Source: an uncultured Actinobaculum sp.
GTDB taxonomy: Bacteria > Actinomycetota > Actinomycetes > Actinomycetales > Actinomycetaceae
Direction of reading: 5' to 3'
Assembly: GCA_938020505.1 (NCBI GenBank)
Contig: CALIHR010000039.1
Location: 13,467-77,466 of the forward strand
Length of the DNA: 64,000 bases
This document shows, in pieces, positions 1-6,450 of the stretch. Under the pieces are notes generated by a model. That model worked only from the letters and a program-made list of their open reading frames with translations. It had not been told where the DNA came from and made no database searches. The translations under genes were made by a program, and so were the position numbers. Each line of letters opens with the position of its first letter. The first letter of the stretch is position 1.

Positions 1-917
1 ATGTTCTGAAGTACGACGACGTCATGAACGAGCAGCGCAACGTCGTCTACGCAGAACGCCGCCGCATTCTCGAAGGGGAGGACCTCGAAGCGATGGTCGA
101 AGGGTTCCTCGACTACGTCGTCGACGACATAGTGGGCGTCCACACCCAGTCTGACGCCCCCGACGAATGGGACCTCGACAAGGCGTGGATTGAGCTCAAA
201 GGCTTCTACCGGCCCGGTTTCACGGTCGAGGAGCTGATCGACGAGGTCGGCGGCGTGTCGAAGCTGGAACGCGAACACGTGCTCGACGAGCTTAAAACCG
301 ACATTCACACGAACTATCGCGACCGCGAGGAGGAAGTGGGCGAGGACGCCATGCGCGAGCTGGAACGCCAGGTGATCCTCAACGTCCTCGACCGAAAGTG
401 GCGCGAGCACCTGTATGAGATGGACTACCTCAAGGAGGGCATCGGCCTGCGCGCGATGGCTCAGCGCGATCCGCTCGTCGAATACAAGTCTGAGGGCTAT
501 GACATGTTTCAGGCCATGAACGACGGGATCAAGGAAGAATCGGTGCGCTACCTGTTCAACTTCGAGCTTCCGAGCGAGAGGGAGGAACGCGAGGCCGCCA
601 TCGTCAGCGCCGAGTCTGCGGCGCAGGCCGCGGCCGAGGCGGAGGCCGCTCAGCGCGAGCTGGCTGCCGAAATGGCCGCGCAGACAGCTGCCCAAAGCGC
701 CCGCACGCGGGTCGACGCCGAGAAGGTGCTGGGCATCAAAACGCCGAAGCGCTCGCGGGCGGTTTCCTACTCCTCGGCGTCGGAAGACGGCACGGTCAAA
801 ACGACGGACGAATCCGGCAAGTCCGTGCGCCGCGCGGCCCCGAGAGGCTCGGAAGGGTCGAGCGACGGCATGAACCGCGCCCAGCGTCGGGCCGCCGCCC
901 GCCGGCGCAAGCACTGA
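1..917 (+). CDS. secA: Protein translocase subunit SecA, C-terminal part (5' end outside window)
   Basis: ATPase motor of the Sec pathway, driving preproteins through SecYEG. The reading frame is open from the window edge (first full codon at base 3) and carries the conserved VLKYDDVMNEQR segment, followed by the helical wing and scaffold part with the LDRKWREHLYEMDYLKEGIGLR stretch (its two halves are near 131-152 of the visible part). The C-terminus is a long Ala/Glu-rich linker ending in a basic tail (AQRRAAARRRKH). The zinc-binding SEC-C motif is absent, as is usual for actinobacterial SecA1. About two thirds of the protein lies upstream of the window. Identity is very secure; the start cannot be seen. 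Confidence 0.97.
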   Translation, partial: VLKYDDVMNEQRNVVYAERRRILEGEDLEAMVEGFLDYVVDDIVGVHTQSDAPDEWDLDKAWIELKGFYRPGFTVEELIDEVGGVSKLEREHVLDELKTDIHTNYRDREEEVGEDAMRELERQVILNVLDRKWREHLYEMDYLKEGIGLRAMAQRDPLVEYKSEGYDMFQAMNDGIKEESVRYLFNFELPSEREEREAAIVSAESAAQAAAEAEAAQRELAAEMAAQTAAQSARTRVDAEKVLGIKTPKRSRAVSYSSASEDGTVKTTDESGKSVRRAAPRGSEGSSDGMNRAQRRAAARRRKH

Positions 918-972
918 GGCCCTCTTCCGCCGGCGCAAGCACCGAGAGCCGTCGCCCTCGACGCCTGAGAAA

Positions 973-1686
973 TCAGGCTATTTCGAGGGCGACGACCTTC
1001 CATCTGCCTCGCAGGAACTCCATGCGCAGGCACGCCGCCCGCACCCTCTGCCCGTCGTAGACGGCCGCCGCCGCTTCGATGACGCGGGCGAGGGGCTTGT
1101 TCGCCAGCACTTTCAGGATGCGGGGGCGGCACGTCCACGGCGCCCGCCCCTTGATCCGGATCGCGAGGCCCGCCCTGCGCGCCACGGGCCCGTAGACCTC
1201 CGGCGTGAGCCAGTGTCTGAGAGCCGTGGCCGGGCGGTGTCCGAGGAGCACCTCGACCACGAGGATGACAATGGACCCGATCAGCGAGGTCCCTTTTGGC
1301 GCGTCGGGCGGAAGTTCGGCGTCGAGCCGCGGCCTTTCCTCGTCCCACGCGGTCTCGGCCGGCTTCCGTGCTGCGACGGAAAGGCGGTCCCACGGGCGCT
1401 CCGGCGTCGTGTGGGGAAAGGACCGCGGAATGCCCTCCTCGGGATCCGGCGAAGGGGCGAGCAGCTGGGAGGGCGGACGCCCGACGACGAGTGATCCGGC
1501 GAGCTCCTCCGAGCTGGAAGGCTTGGGTGAGCTCAGAGACTCTGTGGAGGCGGGGGCTCTCGCCGAGCCGGAAGGCTCTGCGGAGTCGGGGGCATTCGCG
1601 GAGGCGGGCGGATTGGCCGAGGCGGCGGGCTTTCTCCGGTCGGGAGTGTTTGCCGGCCCGGGAGACTTTGTGGCGAGAGTGCTCAT
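973..1686 (-). CDS. Rv3235-family protein (DUF6459-like)
   Basis: Protein of 237 residues. The first ~120 residues are low-complexity Pro/Ala/Ser/Glu. The last ~90 residues form the conserved domain, with RRAGLAIRIKGRAPWTCRP and an RMEFLRGRWKV ending. This C-terminal part matches what I know of the actinobacterial Rv3235 family, found close to secA in many actinobacteria, which agrees with secA lying convergently next door. Its ATG overlaps the stop of the upstream LysM gene by 4 bp (ATGA), so the two are co-transcribed and probably translationally coupled. Function unknown; the fold superficially resembles small alpha+beta binding domains. The disordered N-terminus is poorly conserved in such families. 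Confidence 0.75.
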   Translation of the reverse strand: MSTLATKSPGPANTPDRRKPAASANPPASANAPDSAEPSGSARAPASTESLSSPKPSSSEELAGSLVVGRPPSQLLAPSPDPEEGIPRSFPHTTPERPWDRLSVAARKPAETAWDEERPRLDAELPPDAPKGTSLIGSIVILVVEVLLGHRPATALRHWLTPEVYGPVARRAGLAIRIKGRAPWTCRPRILKVLANKPLARVIEAAAAVYDGQRVRAACLRMEFLRGRWKVVALEIA

Positions 1687-2513
1687 TGCGGATCCTTAGG
1701 TGCTTTCAAGACTTGGCCGGGGCGAAGGAGGTCGGGGGAGGACAGCGTTGTGCGGTTCGCCTCAAACCAGCGCTGGGTGTGGGACGCGATGTCCGCGCGA
1801 CTCGCATCGCCGGAAAGGTCCCGCGCCGCTATGGCCCACAGGCAGTCGCCGGGAAGGACGGTGACCGTCCGCACTTCTGATGCGCCTCCGCTGACACGGC
1901 CCTTCTCCTTGCCCGTCGAGCGTTGAGGGCGCTCGGGTTTGGCCGCGGCGTCCGGCGAAGCAAGGGCGTTGCCGCCCGGCGCGGCGAAGCCCGTTTGGCC
2001 GTCGGGCGGCGGCGAAGGGGCGCCGGGCTGACTTCGGGAGGCCGGAGAGCCCGGCGTCAGGGAGGCGGGGAAGGCTCCGACGTCCGAAGACCCCCATCCG
2101 ATGTCTCCGATGTCGTCCGCCTCGCCGTCGGCCTGCAGGGCGTGCTCTGCGCTCACCCGAAGCTCGGCCGTTTCCGCCGTCGCCGCGCGAGCCGCGACCG
2201 GGAAAAGCCCCGCGCCCACGGCGAGCAGGCCGACGGCGCGTTTGACCGAGGGAGAGCCGAATCTTCGAGCAAAGGCGACAAAGGCGGTTCTTCTTCCTCG
2301 GCGCGCATGGGCGAGCCCCACATAGGAGACCGCGAGCCAGACGCAGGCCAAGGCGGCCGCGCTCGCACAGAAGGCGACGGAGGCCAAACGGAAATTCGAG
2401 CTGCTCAGCGGCGCGCCCGCGGCGATCTGCGGGATCAGCTTGGCCCACGAAACGGCTGCCGCCCAAACACAGGCAAATCCGCATAAGGTGTAAGCAGTCG
2501 GTGAGTGACGCAT
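1683..2513 (-). CDS. LysM-domain membrane protein
   Basis: Protein of 276 residues. Two hydrophobic segments near residues 8-30 and 45-68 place the N-terminus in the membrane. A third Ala-rich hydrophobic stretch (about 95-112) precedes a disordered Pro/Ser linker. The last ~60 residues are a LysM domain (VLPGDCLWAIAARDL, then LRPGQVLKAP), which normally binds N-acetylglucosamine in peptidoglycan. This suggests a cell-wall-associated role. It is the first gene of a two-gene minus-strand unit with the Rv3235-like gene (4-bp overlap). The AT-rich 130 bp upstream also serves the divergent gene at 2645. Confidence 0.8.
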   Translation of the reverse strand: MRHSPTAYTLCGFACVWAAAVSWAKLIPQIAAGAPLSSSNFRLASVAFCASAAALACVWLAVSYVGLAHARRGRRTAFVAFARRFGSPSVKRAVGLLAVGAGLFPVAARAATAETAELRVSAEHALQADGEADDIGDIGWGSSDVGAFPASLTPGSPASRSQPGAPSPPPDGQTGFAAPGGNALASPDAAAKPERPQRSTGKEKGRVSGGASEVRTVTVLPGDCLWAIAARDLSGDASRADIASHTQRWFEANRTTLSSPDLLRPGQVLKAPKDPQ

Positions 2514-2644
2514 TTTGAACCTTTTCTATGCTCAAATAGTGGATTCCATATTCTTATATGTGAATAGTTTGCGTTAACTTTCGTTTAAAGTCTGCAAAGT
2601 ATGCACGGTATGAAAGTTGTCATCCCACAAGCTAGTTTAACCCT

Positions 2645-3154
2645 ATGAACGAATCGTGGAGAGAGGTCGCAGCCGACATTGAAAGCCGCATTGAGGCGGA
2701 TATTCGCCAGGATGCGATGGGGGAAGAGGTTGAGCTGCGACACGGTGAGGAGGCGACGACTACCCTCGCAAATAGATTATACGCACACGTAGGACGAGAT
2801 GTCACGTTGATTTTGGGGGGAGATCCCCTGAGAGTGCGGTTGGAGGAGTGCGCAGAGGAATGGCTGGCGGGGGCGACGGCGACGGGGTTGACCATCGCGC
2901 GGCTTTGCGCGATTGACGCGGTCGTGAATCTGCCCGTCGCCGTCGAGGCGAGACCCGGGGTCGCTCGTAAGCTCGGCTTGACCTCGGGTCTGCGCCGTTA
3001 TGCCGACGGACGGTTTATTGCATGTAGAACGCGTGAAGGACTCCACACGGGAGTTCTGGCTCGTGTTGGGCGTGACTTCATAGACGTCGATACCCCGAGT
3101 GGACGTACATGCATCAATCTGCAGGCGATACTAAGGGTTGACCTACGAGATTAG
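2645..3154 (+). CDS. Conserved hypothetical protein, 169 aa
   Basis: Not assigned to a named family with certainty. The N-terminal 50 residues are acidic and helical (VAADIESRIEADIRQDAM). The C-terminal ~110 residues look like an alpha part followed by a small beta-barrel (GVLARVGRDFIDVDTPSG), reminiscent of an Sm/LSM-like or bacterial PRC-like fold. Genes like this, sometimes labelled Fis-family regulators without good reason, occur next to excisionase-type HTH genes in actinobacteria, as here. It is transcribed toward that gene, with 18 bp between the two stops. No membrane segment or catalytic motif is visible. Confidence 0.6.
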   Translation: MNESWREVAADIESRIEADIRQDAMGEEVELRHGEEATTTLANRLYAHVGRDVTLILGGDPLRVRLEECAEEWLAGATATGLTIARLCAIDAVVNLPVAVEARPGVARKLGLTSGLRRYADGRFIACRTREGLHTGVLARVGRDFIDVDTPSGRTCINLQAILRVDLRD

Positions 3155-3172
3155 TTGTTGGTGGGTGGAGGA

Positions 3173-3379
3173 TCAGTGACGCGACGACTCGATCTTTTCA
3201 CGCGTGTTTGCGTATCCACGCGAGATGTATTCGTTGAGCCTGTCGTCTTCGATGCGCCATTGGCCGCGGCCGCCCACTTGGATTGCGGGAAGTTCGCCCG
3301 TCTTGATCAACGTGCGGACTTGGCCGACGGAAACGTTTAGATATTCAGCAACATCTGCAATAGTTAGAAACTTAGCCAT
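3173..3379 (-). CDS. Helix-turn-helix (excisionase/MerR-type) DNA-binding protein
   Basis: Compact protein of 68 residues consisting of a single winged HTH: FLTIADVAEYLNVSVGQVRTL (recognition helix region about 4-24) followed by the GELPAIQVGGRGQWRIEDD wing. This is the HTH_17 family, which includes phage excisionases and host regulators of the BldC type. No integrase or phage gene accompanies it, so a chromosomal regulator is more likely than a true Xis. It diverges from the SAF/ATPase pair, and the perfect palindrome at 3414-3439 lies between them, a plausible operator or DnaA site. Confidence 0.8.
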   Translation of the reverse strand: MAKFLTIADVAEYLNVSVGQVRTLIKTGELPAIQVGGRGQWRIEDDRLNEYISRGYANTREKIESSRH

Positions 3380-3413
3380 AGATACATTGTGACATAGTTT
3401 TGCTCCGAATGGG

Positions 3414-3439
3414 AGTTATCCACAATGGTGTGGATAACT
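3414..3439. promoter_or_regulatory. Perfect palindrome built from two head-to-head DnaA boxes
   Basis: Arms AGTTATCCACA (3414-3424) and TGTGGATAACT (3429-3439) are separated by ATGG. Each arm contains TTATCCACA, the consensus DnaA box. It lies in the 122-bp divergent spacer between the HTH gene and the SAF gene, 35 bp from the HTH start codon. As RNA it would form an 11-bp hairpin followed by TTTTT, but no gene ends here, so a protein-binding role is more likely than termination. Confidence 0.7.
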
Positions 3440-3501
3440 TTTTCCGGACAATCGCCGTTTTTGCGATGATAGGCGCATTCGCTTGAGAAAGGAAATCGAA
3501 A

Positions 3502-4077
3502 ATGGCGACACGATGGCGCGATCCACGATTGGGGATCGGAGTTCTTCTTGTGGCTCTTTCGGGGATGTGCGGCGCATTCGTGTTGTCTGGCCCCGAGAAA
3601 GTCCCCGTTTACCGGGCTCGTTCCGCGATTGTCCCCGGGACCGCGATTTCGAAGGCGGATCTCGACGTTGTGGAGATCGACAAAACGTTGGCCGCCTCAT
3701 ATGTGGGGCCTTCCACAAAAGAGGGGGACATCGGAGAATCCGTCGAGAAGGGCGAGCTTCTCGCGAAGAGTCGCATCGATCGGAGTGAAGAGGGCGGAAC
3801 GAGAGTCGTCATTCCGCTGATGTCTCCTGCCCCGGCCTCCGCGGCGCCCGGAGCGCGCGTCGAACTTTGGCGCGTTGCGCGCCAGCGGGGAGGCAATGCG
3901 CCCGCGGCCGCCTCTCTTGTGGCCCTGGATGTTCTTGTGGTGTCCGTCAATGCGGAGAGTCCGAACGCGGGAGGGCGGCCGATGGCCGAAGTCGAGATGC
4001 CGGACCAGTACGTGCGCCAGGTTCTGGCGGCCATGGGGTCTGACGACGGATACGTTTTGGCCGGGAGGCGGCGATGA
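3502..4077 (+). CDS. SAF-domain protein, CpaB/RcpC-like
   Basis: Protein of 191 residues with an N-terminal membrane anchor or signal (LGIGVLLVALSGMCGAFVL, about 11-29) followed by a SAF domain (VPVYRARSAIVPGTAISKADL, in two parts from residue 35). CpaB/RcpC proteins are periplasmic or cell-wall components of Flp/Tad pilus systems. Its stop overlaps the start of the CpaE-like ATPase by 4 bp, so the two work as a unit. The other tad genes (cpaF, tadB, tadC, flp) are absent from the next 60 kb, so this is either a split locus or a reduced pair with a different job. Confidence 0.75.
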   Translation: MATRWRDPRLGIGVLLVALSGMCGAFVLSGPEKVPVYRARSAIVPGTAISKADLDVVEIDKTLAASYVGPSTKEGDIGESVEKGELLAKSRIDRSEEGGTRVVIPLMSPAPASAAPGARVELWRVARQRGGNAPAAASLVALDVLVVSVNAESPNAGGRPMAEVEMPDQYVRQVLAAMGSDDGYVLAGRRR

Positions 4078-5576
4078 GTCTGCTTTTGTGCCTTGGCGGC
4101 GCTCTGGAGGTCGAAGTGGTCCGCCTCCTTTCGGAATCCGATCCCGCCGTCGACATTGCGCGGCGATGCGCCGACCACGCGGAAGTCATGGCCGCCGCGG
4201 AAGCCGGCGTCGGATCGATTGCGGTGCTCCGCGAGTGGGATCTCAGGCTCTCCAGGCATCTTCACAGGTGTGGAGTTGTTATAGTCGGCGTCGACGATTC
4301 CGAGGACCCCAACCTCGACCCTCGACGCCGGGGGTGCGACGCCCTGGCCTCGCCTTTCCCCGGGGACGTCGCGGCCTGTGTGCGAGGTCTCGTTGAGGCG
4401 ACGGCGGGAGGCGCGGGGATTCCGCCCGCGGGGGAGAAAGCGATCGACGTCGCCGGTGCGGAAGCCGACGATTGGAGGAGCGAAGGCAAGGGGCCCCGGG
4501 GGACGCTGGTCGCCGTCTGGGGGAGTCAGGGGTCGCCCGGAAGGTCGACGTTGGCGCGTGACGTGGCCTGTGCGCTTGCTCGGCGCCACAAGGGCGTTCT
4601 GCTCGTCGACGCAGACATGTACGCCCCGTCGCTGTCTCAGCTTCTCAGCGTGGAGAGCGAAACCTCGGCGATCGTCGGGGCTGTGCGCAGGCTCAATCGC
4701 GGCGACGCGGGCGACGTGTTGCGGGAGTGCGCCGTTCGGGTGCACGGCGTCGATTTCATCGCAGGCCTCAACAGAGGGTCGCGTTGGCGCGAAGTCCCCG
4801 CCGACGTCGCGAAGGAGATGTGGAGGCGGGCCCGCATCGGATGGGAGGCGGTCGTCGTCGATTGCGCTGCGCCCAACGATCCGATGCGTGGAATCGGCGG
4901 CAGGGGAGGCGACGATAGAAACGCCGTGACGAGATGCGTTGTGGAGTGCGCAGACGTTCTTTTGTGCGTCGGCCAGGCCAATCCCGTGGGCGTCAGGCGT
5001 TTGATCGACGCCGTCGAGGAGCATGGACGGCAAGGGGGAGCTCGGCCCGCGCTTGTTGTTGCGAAAGCGCCGCCCGCGTATTCGAGCGCAAGGGCCGACG
5101 TCGCAAAGGTTCTCGAATGGAAAGGAATGTCCGCCGCAGCATGGATTCGCTCGTGCCCGGCCGAGTACGCGAAGGCAGAGCTTTCAGGCGTCCCGTTGGA
5201 GAAGGAGGCGCCCTCGTGTGTCGCGGCCAAGGACGTCGACGCTCTGGCCCTCCGGCTTATCATCGAGAATCCTGCGCTGGGAGAGCCGTCGTCCGAAGGC
5301 GGGCCTGCGGCAAGCAGGCGCAGGGCAGGCGGGAGCGGGGCAGGCGGGAGCGGGGCGCGCAGGCGGAAGGGCGGAAAGGGCGGGACCGCCGAGAAGGGGG
5401 CGGCCTCGGTCGGAGCGCAGCATCGACACGCTGGGAAACGAGTGCCACAGCAACACGCTGGAAGACACGGCGTCGGCGACGGCGCGGAAGAAAGTCGCTT
5501 GCGGCGAATGAAGCGGCTCTTTCCGCTTCGAAAACGGAGGCAAGGGAATGCCTCCGGTGCGAGTGACCGCACCTGA
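4074..5576 (+). CDS. CpaE/TadZ-like ParA-superfamily ATPase
   Basis: Protein of 500 residues. The N-terminal ~130 residues resemble the receiver-like domain of CpaE/TadZ. The MinD/ParA domain follows: a deviant P-loop WGSQGSPGRST (149-159) in which Arg replaces the usual Lys before Ser/Thr, and a switch-like VLLVDADMYAPS (175-186). Later residues include VVVDCAAPNDP. The tail after ~400 is a low-complexity Gly/Ala/Arg region ending in basic residues. TadZ/CpaE proteins localise Tad pilus machinery to cell poles; the degenerate P-loop is a known trait of part of that family. Translationally coupled to the SAF gene upstream. Confidence 0.75.
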   Translation: MSLLLCLGGALEVEVVRLLSESDPAVDIARRCADHAEVMAAAEAGVGSIAVLREWDLRLSRHLHRCGVVIVGVDDSEDPNLDPRRRGCDALASPFPGDVAACVRGLVEATAGGAGIPPAGEKAIDVAGAEADDWRSEGKGPRGTLVAVWGSQGSPGRSTLARDVACALARRHKGVLLVDADMYAPSLSQLLSVESETSAIVGAVRRLNRGDAGDVLRECAVRVHGVDFIAGLNRGSRWREVPADVAKEMWRRARIGWEAVVVDCAAPNDPMRGIGGRGGDDRNAVTRCVVECADVLLCVGQANPVGVRRLIDAVEEHGRQGGARPALVVAKAPPAYSSARADVAKVLEWKGMSAAAWIRSCPAEYAKAELSGVPLEKEAPSCVAAKDVDALALRLIIENPALGEPSSEGGPAASRRRAGGSGAGGSGARRRKGGKGGTAEKGAASVGAQHRHAGKRVPQQHAGRHGVGDGAEESRLRRMKRLFPLRKRRQGNASGASDRT

Positions 5577-5695
5577 GCGTATCGACGTGAGTGCGTTCCG
5601 AGGCGATAGACAGACGTCCATCGAGTCCCATAGACAATCGTTGAGAAGGAAACGCCGTGCGAGGGCGCTTCGAGATATTATTCGCCATGTGTCGT

Positions 5696-5701
5696 TAGTA
5701 T
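5696..5701 (+). promoter_or_regulatory. -10 box of a probable leaderless promoter (DUF6912 gene)
   Basis: TAGTAT lies 6 bp before the GTG start at 5708, which puts the expected transcription start on the start codon. There is no Shine-Dalgarno sequence in front of that codon. Confidence 0.5.
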
Positions 5702-5707
5702 GACGCC

Positions 5708-6181
5708 GTGAGAATTTATATTCCTGCGACGGGCGTGGACATTGGGCGAGACGCTCTCCTTCCCCGAACCGTGCACGCTGTCACCGACGAGTTGCGGGAC
5801 CTTCTTCCGGGCGACGTCGAGGAAGTGCTCGAAGCCGTCGCCATGAACGCCGCGACCGACGAGTCGTTGCGCGTGCTGGCGGCGTTGGCGGCCAGCGGGG
5901 AAACCGTCTATCCCCTTCGAGTGGTGATAGCCGCGGAGATCGAAGAGGGAAAGACGGCGCACATTGAGGGGGACGATATTCTTCCGACCGCCTTGCAGCT
6001 TGTCGAGCCGGTCGGATGGGAGGACGTCGTTTCCTTTCACGTCGACGACGCAGAGGCCGCCAACGACGTCGTCCTTGCCATCGGCGGCGACGCGGCCGCG
6101 CTCGAACGCGTGACGGACGACGAAGACCTCATGTGGTTCGACGTCGGAGAACGAGGCCGACTCATCGAGTACTTCGGCTGA
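5708..6181 (+). CDS. DUF6912-family protein
   Basis: Acidic protein of 157 residues beginning MRIYIPAT, typical of a small conserved actinobacterial family (DUF6912). Alternating beta strands and helices (YPLRVVIAAEIEEG, WEDVVSFHVDDAEAA) suggest a soluble alpha/beta fold. There is no catalytic motif, signal peptide or membrane segment. The GTG start is chosen because it begins the conserved MRIYIPAT strand and sits 6 bp after a TAGTAT box, as expected for leaderless transcription. Function unknown. Confidence 0.7.
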   Translation: MRIYIPATGVDIGRDALLPRTVHAVTDELRDLLPGDVEEVLEAVAMNAATDESLRVLAALAASGETVYPLRVVIAAEIEEGKTAHIEGDDILPTALQLVEPVGWEDVVSFHVDDAEAANDVVLAIGGDAAALERVTDDEDLMWFDVGERGRLIEYFG

Positions 6182-6295
6182 ATCGAATCGGCTGGACCTA
6201 AGCCCAAATCCGAGCAGCCGGGCTGCCCGAAAGGCACGCGCTGCCACGGAACGAGACGTTAGGCAGTTCGCCGGAAAGGGGCGCTGCCTCAGAAA

Positions 6296-6312
6296 GGGCT
6301 GCTGAGCAGCCC
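6296..6312. terminator. Short perfect hairpin in the spacer after the DUF6912 gene
   Basis: GGGCTGC (6296-6302) and GCAGCCC (6306-6312) flank TGA. The 270-bp spacer 6182-6450 lies between convergent genes (DUF6912 and GH32). It also has a 12-bp direct repeat, CCGCTTGTGCCC, at 6372 and 6397. No T tract follows the hairpin, so a terminator role is only a guess. Confidence 0.3.
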
Positions 6313-6450
6313 GTCGAAGGGAGCCGTAAAACAAGCTGTTCAGCAGCCAGCCTGGCGGGCGCGGCGTCGAGCCGCTTGTGCCCTGACGCACTGAAACCGC
6401 TTGTGCCCGAGGCTCCGAGTCTGCTGCGTCGAGGCTTCAGATTCTTGCGC

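Noticed and set aside
767..1880. Several long open frames on both strands over the Rv3235-like gene
   Set aside because: Shadow frames produced by high GC; only the minus-strand frame at 973-1686 shows a conserved C-terminal domain and proper coupling to the neighbour.
3414..3439. Palindrome followed by TTTTT read as an intrinsic terminator
   Set aside because: Both adjacent genes start here and diverge; there is no transcript to end. Binding site preferred.
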